Assembly: GCA_001655205.1 (NCBI GenBank)
Contig: LPNZ01007618.1
Location: 1 to 36,590 of the forward strand
Origin: Lenisia limosa
Taxonomy: Eukaryota > Breviatea
Direction: 5' to 3'
Length of the DNA stretch: 36,590 nt
Shown here: one piece after another, positions 1-12,400 of the stretch
Layout: each line of letters starts with the position of its first letter
How positions within the stretch are numbered: position 1 is the stretch's first letter
Notes under the pieces: model-generated
Told to the model about the DNA's origin: nothing
What the model saw: the letters and a program-made list of their open reading frames with translations, nothing else
The model's database searches: none
Made by a program: the position numbers and the translations under genes

Positions 1-167
1 AGCCTAAGTCATCATCCTGAGACCGGTACCCTCTTTTGCCTATAATATTGAGATTCTGTGCATAAACTTTGGCATTTATATTAGTTTGCATCCCCAGGTT
101 GTATTTAATAGATTTTCTTGCTATTATTTAACAATAATTAATAAACCACCCACGGGAACGGGGGGAG

Positions 168-186
168 TCGAGCCACAACGGCTCGA
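168..186. repeat. Short perfect hairpin TCGAGCC-N5-GGCTCGA
   Basis: Seven-bp arms at 168-174 and 180-186 flank the 5-nt loop ACAAC, a few bases before a possible ATG at 189. It could be chance in a GC-rich island. Confidence 0.5.
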
Positions 187-501
187 TAATGTCTGGCACC
201 ACTTCCGCCGATATGCGGCTCATACGGCTCCGTTACAGGCTGGACGGCAAGGTTTCGCACCCGGTTGTCAAGGGTGCAGNNNNNNNNNNNNNNNNNNNNN
301 NNNNNNNNNNNNNNNNNNNNNNNNNNNNNNNNNNNNNNNNNNNNNNNNNNNNNNNNNNNNNNNNNNNNNNNNNNNNNNNNNNNNNNNNNNNNNNNNNNNN
401 NNNNNNNNNNNNNNNNNNNNNNNNNNNNNNNNNNNNNNNNNNNNNNNNNTGCACGCCAAATAATCCTAATGCCAATGAGGAGAGTCTGTATTTCATATAA
501 G

Positions 502-749
502 CGTGATGATGTGGACAGCTTTGGCCAGATACAACCTTGTTTTATTTCTTATCTCTGTATTGTACATATACATCTTATATATACATGTATATATCTAGTA
601 TTATAATATGAGGAAATAATCCTACAGTTCTTTATTAACAGGGAGAGATGAGAAAGCCAAACAGGTGGTGCCGTCCATTTATATAAGAGATATTGGATTA
701 GAGTAAAAAAACCTTCAATCATTTGTATTACAACTTTCACATCATCACG
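502..749. repeat. 12-bp inverted repeat pair, 248-bp span
   Basis: CGTGATGATGTG at 502-513 is the exact reverse complement of CACATCATCACG at 738-749. The spacing would suit a small non-autonomous transposon, but flanking similarity is poor and no target duplication is evident. Confidence 0.35.
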
Positions 750-2400
750 TTTATTAAAGATTGGTTTTGGGAACCACAATACGCAAATATGGTAGAAGTA
801 ATAATACTAAACTTAGGGGAATCATTTGAAAAAGCCTGATAGTCAGCTGATCAACTCGGAAGTTTAAACCATTGGGGGCTTAATTGCTGTCTTTTTCCAA
901 AAAAGACTAACTAGATCGCTGAGCCTGACAACTACCAGAATCGGTTCTTTCTACCAACCAAAAAGAAGCCTTCTTGGACTTGGTACGAAGGATTTGTTTG
1001 GTGACCCCTCGTATTCCACCAACCTATGAACCAGCCCCAAAAATTGCGGCCCCGCGGAGCCACGCTTCACGGCAATTCCTAAATGATTATGAAGGAGGTT
1101 TGAGGAGCCCAATATATTGTTAAAACAGTATTGTTTTTTGGTCTCAAAAAAGCTTGATGAGGGTGGTGATGAGAAGGGAATAAAAGGCTTGGGTCAAGAA
1201 CTGTTGCGTATGAATCACAAAAAAAGAGATGTAAAAGGTTGTACCAGTCGAAGCTGTCTATAATCTTTCCAAGTAGCATCCCCCCCCCCCCTTTAAANNN
1301 NNNNNNNNNNNNNNNNNNNNNNNNNNNNNNNNNNNNNNNNNNNNNNNAGAAAATAAGAGGAGGTCCAAAAAAATTCTTGAATTGACATAACATTTTAGAA
1401 TTACCCGATCGCCCCGATCGCCCCCTTAGAACAAGAAAATAAATGAAATATAATCTTGCCCCGCCCCACCCAGGTTTCGTGACTGGTTGGCCAAGCTCAA
1501 GAGGGCCTTTTGGTTTCGAGGGGGAGGCATGGCCCCCACTGTCCTGTTAAAGATGATGAAATGAAAGAAGCAGCTGTGTTTGTTCATGGAACTGAAAAAC
1601 GGTTATGTTTGTTCATGTGAGATAAGAGAAATGATGGACTGGAAATAAGCATTTTATTATCCAATATTTCTTGCTCTGAAAAAAAAGAAAGACTCAAAGT
1701 AGCTGGAGCATAGATCATTATCATTGTTCGGTTTCACTCAAGCCCCTTACACGATCGGTGCTCAGTTGCTGTTGCCTTTTAGGAGTAGTTATGTGTTCAT
1801 TTATTCATTTGTACCGAGCAAGGTGGATTAGGGTCTTCTTGAACTTTAAGGGTTATGAGATATAACCAGAACAAGGTAGGAGAATGGGGGATGGTATAGC
1901 AAGGACTCTTCAAATGCCACTTCTAATCATCACAATAATACAACCTTCTTCCCTTCTTCCCTTCATCAGCTTGAAAGGATCAGAGAGGAGACGTGGCTGA
2001 GACTGATGCTGATGATGTTAGGGCTTTTGTCGCCGCCGCAAGTATTGGCCCGCCAACGCCAACAGCCCGCCCCCCAAAAAAGAAAACACCAAAACAAACA
2101 ACAATATTACAATATTATCACAGTATCCCCCCAATCATCATCACCCCGATCAAACCCCGATTTAGACTTGATTTAGCCAAGTAATAACACGCGAGTAGCG
2201 ATTCACCCACTATCACGTGCCAACATTACTTTCAACACCAGTCCATTCTGTGACACTTTCAAGGCTCAAATTGTGGGGTTGGCGGGTCGAATGGTTGGAA
2301 GGATTTGCTATTCTCTGTGATGTTTTGTCAGAATACATTTACAACAATACACGATTTTGTCAAATTGTGGGTAATTTGGAATAATAAAATTATTTTCAAG

Positions 2401-2546
2401 TCGAATTCAAGGACCGCAAAATGGTGAAGGTCGTCCGACTATATACCGGGAACCTCCTGACAACCAATGCGTCCGAAGAACATTTGAAAACTATCATTGC
2501 CTTCATTGATGACGATAATATTGGGAGAGACAGAAAACATACATAA
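2401..2546 (+). CDS. Possible terminal exon of a convergent plus-strand gene
   Basis: After the acceptor-like ATTATTTTCAAG there is an open frame reading EFKDRKMVKVVRLYTGNLL and TNASEEHLKTIIAFIDDD, ending in TAA at 2544-2546. Composition is protein-like and GC content is above the flanks. An internal ATG (2421) could instead be a start. It would end about 60 bp from the integrin stop codon, tail to tail. I do not recognise a family and could not chain it convincingly to upstream exons (a strong pyrimidine tract plus CAG at about 1945-1969 is one candidate). Confidence 0.3.
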
Positions 2547-2606
2547 ATAATGAGAAATCGAGAGAAACAACACAGAAAACACAACTAAACCCACCCGAAT
2601 GAAACT

Positions 2607-3443
2607 TTACTTGAAGCCAAGGTTTGTCAGGTCATCAAGAGGTGTCTGGAGGTCAAATAAGGGAAAGGGAAAATATAGAAATCCCCTTGAACGGAAAATC
2701 CCCAAATACAAATAAAAATACAAATAAAATAACTTGTTGTTATTCTCTTCGGGGCTATATATTCAAATATCACAAAAAAATAGTAACTGATAGAATTGTC
2801 TTACTCTGCTTGAATTATCGAAAGTTTCAGTTGGCGCGATCGTTTCGGAGTCACAGTCGTATAACGGATTGGCAGACGTAGAGGCCGCTGTTCCGGTGTA
2901 TAGTGCTGCGGTCGGAGGTAAGTTAAACAGGGAAAGTTTTCAAGACACCTCGGAGCCTAATATTTCATGCAATCTCGTTCACAAACTGTTTTGTGAAATA
3001 TTTCATGAGAGGAGAAGCACCAAGAAGCGGGAATCAAGAAATAGAATGTTGAGCGTGATGTTTTGCGAATAGTCAAAAGACCCACAGTTTTCCTTGTCAG
3101 CCCAGGTTTTGTCGTGTAGGCCTCGTCTGTACTTGTTGAACTCTCTTCTGCCTTGGTTGGCCTGGAACGCCTTGACACCTGCAATGGCTGCGGCTCCTGT
3201 GGGGGGTCAACTTAAAAAAGTGTCCAATGAAACAACGCACGTCTAAGAAGCGATCTTAATTAGTAAAATAAACAAAAACAAACAAAAACAATTAAGGCAC
3301 TATATCGGAGTGTAATAGGAATACAACGACACTTAATAATCCTTTTTGGGACAGGCTTCCGCCATACCGATTCCGGCAACACCAACGAGGGTAATGATTC
3401 CAGTTTGCACCGTTTCGGCTGGAAGTTCAATTGCAGCAGGCGT
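2607..3443 (-). other. itgb: Integrin beta transmembrane helix and cytoplasmic tail
   Basis: Exons 3368-3443, 3086-3196, 2805-2905 and 2607-2645. The helix contains GIITLVGVAGIG then AAAIAGVKAF, rich in small residues. A Lys lies eight residues before RREF, as in animal beta subunits. The tail has GRREFNKY, then WADKENSLY, aligning without gaps to HDRREFxKF...WDxGENPxY, and then NPLY after 13 residues. The first motif is NSLY rather than NPxY, and the Asp of HDRREF is Gly. The last exon, preceded by TTGACCTCCAG, adds 12 residues and TAA. The tail would be expected to bind talin and kindlin (family knowledge). Confidence 0.9.
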
Positions 3444-6400
3444 CTGGAGGGGGATGAGAGGTGAAGGAAATGTCAATTATAAAAGGTAGTCAAGAAGGTT
3501 GGACCAAAGGGGCGATATATCATGAAGACATGTACATATCATATATTGATATTATCACACACTGACTAATAGTATAATATGATCATTATACATATCTATA
3601 TGATATGTACACGATGCCCCCAACATACGACGTAGCATTCAGTAGAGTCGGTATTGAGATCGGTCATTCGGGTGAGACACGGGTGGACCACAGGGGGGTC
3701 ATTGGTAGAGAAGCAGGTGCCGGTCTGGCATGCGTGAAGGCAATAAGAAACGAAGCAAAGGAACGAAAAATAAAACTTCAAGTTCGGTCAGGGTCACAGC
3801 AGGTATATAACAAGAAGAAGTGCGTAAATATCATGAAAGGTATGGTTTCCAAAGACACATGTGGGGATACATTTAGTGTCAATGACAGCTTTGCCAAAAC
3901 AATAACGAGGTGTGGGATATATAGAGAAATAAATGATGGAAAGAAAGCATCACAATGAATCATGAAAATTCATTTTCTCAAAATAAGTGAGACGATTTCT
4001 CAAATGACATTCCGCTATCCCACCTCGCCCGACACGGGGCACCAGGTGCAGCCTATGACGTCGTTATCGGTACAGGTGCTGCATTGGTCGATCTAAGGGG
4101 AGTCAATAGGGTGACAGGAACAGTCAAATGTGTCATGTTCACCATGACGGTGACCAGCAGGTATAATATCATTCAAACTAGTAAAAGAGTAATCAACCAG
4201 GGTACTGCATCACGAAAGCGATCAATATTTCACAATACTAACAACTTTGGTATCAAGCAAGTACTCAGCATCCTTTTGATCTATGCAATGACCAGATTAC
4301 AGGCATCACACAAGATATACAGACGTATTAAAATTTGTGGTTAACAGGCACCGTATCCCCTTATGATCCACGTTGCGTAATAAAGTACACATATCAAATC
4401 CATATTTAGAAAGTGACCGTATCAGTCAAGTCAAGCCGAAGCGTACCAGAGTACACGCATCAAGACAGGCCGCGGATCCACAAAGGCTGCAGTCGCCAAG
4501 CTGCCATCCATCACCACACTCACTACAGAATGTAAATAATGCAAATAATTAATTTACTACAGTGTAATATAAACAATCAACTCTTGTGAGGAATATAATG
4601 GAAGAGACTGTGACCCACCAGGTGCCGCATTCATTGCATTCACCTGAATAGTGAGGAATGGAAAAGTTTCAAAATAATTAAAAACACAAGAGGAGAAAAT
4701 CTGCCAAAATTAATCCAATATTCAACCTCCATGTCTCCATGTTGTAACTGCGCCCACATCATAAATAACATGTCACGGCATACTCATATTTTCCAGTTTC
4801 ACCACCATATACTGTATTCTCTGAGTAATAGTTGAAGTGAATGCCTACCATGTCCAGAACATGTTTTGCCATTAGGTCCAGTGGGGCAGGTTTGGCCGAA
4901 GTTGCAGTCACATGAATCACCACTCCAGCCATCATAGCAGTTGCTGAAGGAAATAAGTGTGACGTCAGGGATGAGCTTCAAGTTATTATATCAGATTTGG
5001 CCTTTAGTCACCATTATGGCGTCACTTCATTATTTTAAAAGACTGAATTGCTTAATATTTAAATGTACTTGTATATCCTCGAAAAGTATCGACATTTAAC
5101 TGGTGTTCTCTGAATCAGAATGAAGCCATTGTCACTGTCCCCAATCTTCTGGAGAGCACGAGCGTAACACGTGGATACTTTTGGTGATGGTGACCCCACT
5201 ATTGTTGTCCAAATCATTAGCAGTCGCTTACCAAGTTCCACAGTCACAAATGCCTGAGATACAGAGGGGGCATCCTGTTGAAGATCAAAGCGAAAAATGA
5301 CTCAAAAATATTCTTCACAACGTGTCTTCGCAATATTCATTTAAAACAATTCGGCTTCAACTTCCTCCACAAACCAGCAGTTGAGCAATTACATGAGGGG
5401 CCCTCCCATCCAGTGGCACAACGACTGCAGGCGGTTAACTCAGGAAAGCAATGCAATTGAATAATTATTAAAAGAGGAAAAATCGTAATACCATATCAAT
5501 ATCATTGTATACTATACAATGCAACCAGAGAAAGTATGTGGATTTGTGACACTTAAACCATGGATTCCAGGAGGATGTGGGTTGACATTCATGTTGAAGG
5601 AAGAAGTTGTTTTCGTGAATACTAACAAATGAATCAAGATAAAGCAACAAACACAACAACAAAAGAATGTGTGATCAGAAGAATAACTGAACCGAAGTTT
5701 CCAAAGTTCATAACAAGTCAGATATGAGTGATGCTTCAATTCGACCGAACCTGATCGACCACCGATTATGGCTGAGATCGATCCAATCCGGTCTCAGATC
5801 ATTTCGTAGTAAAGTGCTGAAATAAGACATACCATTCACCACATTCACAGGAGCCGGAAGCGCATGGCGGGTCACAGGTCAGTGCGTCGTTACACGAGCA
5901 GTCATCGGCAGTGAAACCCTAAATATTATCAGTATTGTTCAGATTAAGTTTTGGGCTAATGGAGAGTGATTAAACCCATTTCCAGATGCAGAAACAGAAT
6001 CATGTCTACAAGAACCAACATACCTCTTGGCAATCGCATTCTCCGCAAATACTAAAGAAATTAAACAAAAAACAAAATAAAACAAAAACGCTCCTTTGAA
6101 AACAACACAAAAACAAATAAGTCAACCAAAAGACGTTGTATACCATTCTCCATTGTTACTGCACTGATCACCGTTGTCGTTCTCCAGACACAGTTTCATT
6201 GAGCTGGATGGATTACTTTGTTGAAATATTATTGGGATACTATTTACAAAAACAATAGTAGCAACGCCACACATGAAAAACAATATATCAAAATGAAACA
6301 AAAACAGGATTTGATATATGACTTGATGGTAACTTGATTTTCACTATGCATCCACATATCCGATCAATCTCAGTCATAAACCCTAAGAAGTGTAGCCGAC

Positions 6401-9400
6401 CATTTACAGTCATCGCCTGAGAAACCTGTGGATGGATCGCACTGTAAGAAGTTATTGCAAGACAAGAATGGCAAAGCAAGAGGCCAAGGGATTTTGATGA
6501 TCTCGTTCATGCTACATTGTACACCAGTGATTCCTAAGAAAACAGCAAAACATGTGTTACACTGCCCCTTGTTGCGAAGAAATAATTGCCCTTCGCTCAC
6601 CTCACAAACGCCACATTTGCAAACTCCATTTGGAGAACAATCATGTTCACATGGGGTATCGGGGCAATTACAGGTGTCGCCAGAGTACCCACTTTCGCAT
6701 TCACTACAATATGAATTCAAAATAAAACTCAGGGAAATCAATATAAGCAATCTATTTTATTCAATAACAAGGATAAAATTCTTTAAACACGAAAAAAGTG
6801 AAGAATCAAAAGCAAACCAGATTCCACAGTTACAGGTGCCATGATCTGAGCAAATGGCAAGTTCTCCACTACATGCATCAGTTTCAGAATTCCCAACATA
6901 AGAAGGTGGACAGCCACCGTCATGGTGCAATTTTCAAACAAGTAAATAGAAGATGTGAATGAGTTAGGGCATATAGATGAAGTGGAAAATAACAAGACTC
7001 AAGAGGTCAAGAGATGACGTTATGAATCGGAGTGTTAAGATGCCAACAGATCATTGAAGTCTTCTTGGCATGGGTTCTTGGAACAGGTGCAGTCGTCTCC
7101 GGTCCAACCACTCGAGCACTGACATGTAGAACTGGGACAATAAATGAATGTAAACAAGCTGATGATCGTAAGTTAAAATAACACACGGTAAGAGGTGAGA
7201 GGTAATCCTAAATCTGCCGTCCTCCTCACCAAATACAGTCACCGCGACCGCCGCACGTTGCGTTGGCCGACCCGTCTTCTGTTTCAGCAACTGGGCAAAC
7301 ACCAACGGTCAGGCAGGAGCAATCTTCATTGGTATAGTCCGAGTCACACTGAGCAGTAAAATACACTTTAGGGGTTTTAGTGATGTGTCAACATTGTAAT
7401 GCCCGACATACATCACAAGAGCCGCAAATGCAAGATCCATGGCCTGAACATTCCAAGAGGCTGCCATCTGATTGAAGAGAGGACATGCATGCTGCCTTAG
7501 AACAATCGCACGTCGCACCGGAGTAGCCAGTGTCACAAGCACTGGGTGAAGTTATTAAATCAATTAAAGTAACTTGCAAAATTCCATCGAAATAATCAGG
7601 TGCACTTGAGAGATGAGTACACATGACTGGGTATTGAAACAGGAAAAATGTACAAATGGCCAATGTAATATGTCGAGAATTTATCAGAGCCAGCAAACAA
7701 AATGTGATGATTGATAATTACCACGAGCCCCCTCCACCTCCCTATACACAGTTTGTATCCCATTAAAAACTTCACTGAGCTTCACCCTTATTGTCTTCCA
7801 TCAAACATTTTTTCCTGGCTTTACACACCCCTACAAACCAGGTACCGCAGACGCAGGTGCCGTGATCGCCGCAAAGGCCGCCGTCACCAGGACATGGCTT
7901 GGCAATCTATGGTGGTTATTATGGCTTGGCAATAAATGATGCATTCTCCTTGATACTGATGTGCCACGTTGACAGATGGACCAGAAACGACCCCCTCACC
8001 TCGCAGGTACAGTCAGCAAGGCCGTAGCCGGTATCACATACACATTCGCCACATTCACAGCTGCCTTTCAAGTTGCTGGGGAGTATAAACTTAAGAAACA
8101 AAGTAAACGAAATGCAAAACAAACTCTGATGATGAGGAGTGTAAACTCAGGGAAGCCTATTATTAAGAAAAACAATAAAATCAAGAGTTGCTGGGGTAAA
8201 ATAACGAAACACTCTCAGATAGCAGCACACCAGAGAAAAAAAATAGAATGTCATCAAATACGAATGTGATAATTGACGTTTTTACTGAATCCTACCAAAT
8301 TCCGAGTTCACTTGAAGGGCATGGCAGACTTGAGCAATTGCTGGAGCCATGACAAAAGAACAATTTGATACAGATGTGTGATATTAATCCTCCCAGTTTC
8401 TTACCAAGCAGCACCCGCCCATCCGGAGATGCAGTCACATAATCTGAAGGAAATCAAACACNNNNNNNNNNNNNNNNNNNNNNNNNNNNNNNNNNNNNNN
8501 NNNNNNNNNNNNNNNNNNNNNNNNNNNNNNNNNNNNNNNNNNNNNNNNNNNNNNNNNNNNNNNNNNNNNNNNNNNNNNNNNNNNNNNNNNNNNNNNNNNN
8601 NNNCCTCCTTGACGTACCCGTTACATCCGCACGTTCCGCGTCCGCTGCATTCCTCAGTCATACCAGGCGAAGTTTGGCACGGCAGGCCTGAGGGGTGTAA
8701 ACTCAGGAAGTTTTGAATGAACGACAGTTACATCGGGGAAAATGAGCTACGTATGGAAGAACATGAGAATAAGAAGACGCAATTCCAAAGGGACAAAGCA
8801 ACAAGCAGCAGAGCAACAAAAGACTCAATATACATATAGCTATATATATCCGCCCTATTTCAATCTTGTATTTTTGAAGCGGAAGAAAACGGCAGCGTCA
8901 TACCCATAACGCAGTCACAGTCATTCTAAAATAATGAAATTAATGGAGACTACTGCGTAACAGTTGAACGACAGTTGATGGTTGTGAGTTAGGATGAGTA
9001 GTATAGTGAGTCTGATGCAACGGGAGTCTCGAGTATAAACTTGTTTTTATGACATAAGTGTTGACAGTGTCTTTCAAAGACACACTTGAATTTGGAGAGA
9101 ATTTAGTGATAACTAACCAAATGACAATATCATCATCTAAATTGTGATCGATATTACTCACGTTTGGCCCAAGGATATGAGGGTCGGTGCATTCGCAGCT
9201 GCCGCAGTTGCTAAGATGGTAACATAGATATGAACGATTTAAACCAAAAGATCACAGCCATCAATATTAGCTAGCGATGTTAGAGACATACCAAGTTCCC
9301 ATTCCCTGATCAGAGTTGCAGTTGTTGGGGCAGGTTGTTGATGAACAGTTACATGCGTCGCCCTTCCATCCCTGGGAATATCAATCTCAACACACAACAA

Positions 9401-12400
9401 AGCATAATCAGCGAAAAGCGACAAATGCCGATCAATTGACAATGTCGAAAGATATCAAAATAATACCATCAAATCACAGCACGTTGACTATTTCGTGCAT
9501 CATAAGATACCATAGAAACAGACACAGATACCAATGACGACATAATCCCCCAGGTCCGACCTGGAAACAGTCGCACTCTCCACAATTGCACACGCCTTGG
9601 CCGCTGCACTCCTTTCCATCAACTATCGGTGGTTAAAGATAGGAATGATTTTGAAGACAATGAAGAACAAAACAACAACAAAAAAAAAAACAGCAAATTC
9701 TAAAATTCTAGAGCGAATAATTTTGAGATCATTGAGATATGAAAATACGTGACTTCCGAAATGAAGTGAAAAAAAAAATCATATTTTACTCCCTACCTGT
9801 CGGACATGTCTTTGAAAGGTCACATTCACAGGCCGGTCCTGTCTTTCCTACGGGGCATTGGCAGGTACCGCAGACACTGGTGGAGTGATGAACGAATGGT
9901 ATTGATGCGGATGATATAAACCACATATAAAAACAACAACTAAAATACTCACACACACATAAAAAGAAACAAAAAAACTTCAAAATGGGTAGACAGGTAC
10001 CGCAAACTGGTGCTTTGAAATGACATCAAATATTAAACATCACAAATATGTCAGAGATCGGGCAAAATGAAATGATGGCGGCATCCGAATAAGCCAGAAA
10101 AGATTCTCACCAAGGATAGCCATCGCAGGAATCGCCAGATGTAGCAGTGGGGCACGGCAAAATAGAACATGAGCAGTCATCCTGGAAGAGTTAGGGGAAT
10201 CAGTAGCCAAAAATGAAATGGAAGAAAATCACTTCAATCAAGGAGGTAAAGGCAAAGGCAAACACACTGATGAGATCAAAAGCCACAACAATCCATTGAG
10301 CATAAACAGGAGCACGCAAGCAGACAGTGTAGAACGCGGGGTTACAGACGCAGACGCCACATTCACAGGTGCCTTGGCCGGAACCTGCGACGTCAATTTT
10401 TTGGAAAATAATGAATGGTTGTCAAAATAAATGACAGCCGCAATTGAGGTAATATGAGAAATAGTCTCATATATGGGAGCTACAGATTTCTTGTTACCCG
10501 AACCGACCACCCATTCACTTTCGTTTCATTGAAAAGAACCTACAGTCATTGGGACAAGTGAGGCTTGTATCACAATCGCAGGAATCACCGGTGAAAGGCA
10601 AAGTACAGTTGCAAGTTCCACTACACGTTGTCAATATGTAATAACAGCGTCATGGGTGTAAAAAAATAGGGATTACCCCAAGAATAATCACAAAAAAAAG
10701 AAAGAAGAAAAGCACTGTCATAATTAGACTCAATAATGATATCCAAAACATCACAGTAGAGAGCCTACCAGTCGCAGATACCTTGAGAGTTACAGGTGCC
10801 ATCTACAGTGAAAGGGCAAGACGCACATTCGCAATCATCGCCTTCGAATCCGGAGAAACAGTCACATTCTCCACCTGGGGATAGTAACCGACAAAATAAA
10901 ACGAGTGAACATCCTGGGAGTCGTAGATTCTATAACATCTCGACCCTTATTACAAAAGAAAAACAAATACAAAAATGCATTCTGAAACCAACAGTTTAAG
11001 TTTCCATTGCCGCTGCAGGTCTTCAGTGACGCCATGTAGCATGAACATGGACCGAGTGGGTTGGTAACATAGTCCGCTGAGGGATACGGGTACATCAGAA
11101 GAACAAGGGGTTTATGCGTCATCTAATCTGAATTCATGGCAAGACCCACCATCGCATTCACAGACGCCGCAATTGCAGTTTCCATGGTTGGAACAGATTT
11201 CGCCTGTCAAGGAATGGACTGGGCAGGCCGTGCAGTTGCATGGGCCTGTGCCGGGTACCTGGGAGGTTAGCAGAGAGTTAAACGGAATATGTGACAGTAT
11301 TTCATCGACAATAACAAGAACGTTGTAATGCGGTGAATCTCATATTTTGATAAAAATGGCTGATTAATCATGGAAGTCAACTTTCATTTAGAGCAGCCTA
11401 CAAGTTGGCTGAAACCAGGGTTGCATTGGCATTCACCTGGGGAAATAAATCAGTGAAACTATCACAACTGGCTGGTTCCAAAACACCAATAGGGGGAACA
11501 TAATACACATTATCTCCTAGGGGCCAACGTCTATCCCAGAGACGACTGTCATATCTCGTACGCTGTGTTCACCAAGTCATTGAATGGAATGTAATAACAC
11601 ACTCCAAGGAGATAACGGTATAATACATGGGGGGATTTCCATAAACCTCAAACGTAAATGGCGGGTTCATAAAAAAGGGGCATGTTATACTATGGATTTA
11701 CATTTACATAGAGGTATTCGCACTCACCNNNNNNNNNNNNNNNNNNNNNNNNNNNNNNNNNNNNNNNNNNNNNNNNNNNNNNNNNNNNNNNNNNNNNNNN
11801 GCCACATGGTTTGTCGGTTTTACAACTACAGTCAGATCCGCTGTAGCCCTAAACACATCAGGTTTAACCCGAATAAAGCAATGGAACGGAATCATAATGT
11901 AGTCACCCTGAACGTCTCGATCTGACCAGTCATCCCACCTCTGTACAGTAGCATCGCCCGCACCTAATAGAGCGTTAATCGTGACAATAAGAGGGAAAAA
12001 AAAGAAAAAAGCATCACACCACGGGGCAACAAACGGAAGACGTATTCAAAAGTACAAGGAGTGAACATACATGAAAATGAGGCTACAATTCTACCATCAC
12101 GGGACATCATATTACAGCATCCTAAGCCAGCCTACTCGCAGGTGCCGTGTCCAGCACAAGTCGGATCTTCGCATGTCACGCCCGCGCAGTTGCACGTGTA
12201 CTCAGTGTTGACGGTGACTGCGTGTGGGGGGGGGGNNNNNNNNNNNNNNNNNNNNNNNNNNNNNNNNNNNNNNNNNNNNNNCATCTCGCCCACTATCAAT
12301 TCTGCCGTATCCTGCGATGAGAAGAGAGATCGGAAGGCCATCGCCAAGTTCCGACCCCGGGGTGTTGAGGAGGGTCAGGTTAAACTGGACCGATAGATCG

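Larger units (their letters stand above)
1..2400. other. Region without a supported gene
   Basis: Contains two gaps (280-449 and 1298-1347) and three GC-rich, exon-like islands: 145-279, 1474-1564 and 1970-2045. Each has at least one open frame of 25-45 codons on some strand, but I could not link them by phase or assign homology. The island at 189 could start MSGTTSADMRLIRLRYRLDG on the plus strand, running into the gap, or be a minus-strand exon ending near 140. The remainder is AT-rich and unremarkable. Confidence 0.6.

Noticed and set aside
502-749. MITE delimited by the 12-bp inverted repeats
   Set aside because: Flanks lack a target-site duplication and the similarity does not extend beyond the 12 bp; kept only as a repeat.
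1474-1564. Plus-strand exon reading FRDWLAKLKRAFWF
   Set aside because: It has a plausible acceptor, but two frames are open, no donor or partner exon fits, and no family is recognised.
5512-5570. Exon-like minus-strand stretch (CVTNPHTFSG) between EGF exons
   Set aside because: No EGF pattern, and the flanking exons 5833-5918 and 5375-5424 already join in phase with correct cysteine spacing.
6880-6925. Longer version of the EGF exon at 6818 starting GGCPPSYVG
   Set aside because: No AG acceptor exists upstream of that stretch; the TGTAG acceptor giving exon start 6868 keeps phase 2 on both sides.
12061-12396. Plus-strand frames overlapping the integrin hybrid and EGF exons
   Set aside because: They are antisense shadows of well-supported minus-strand exons.
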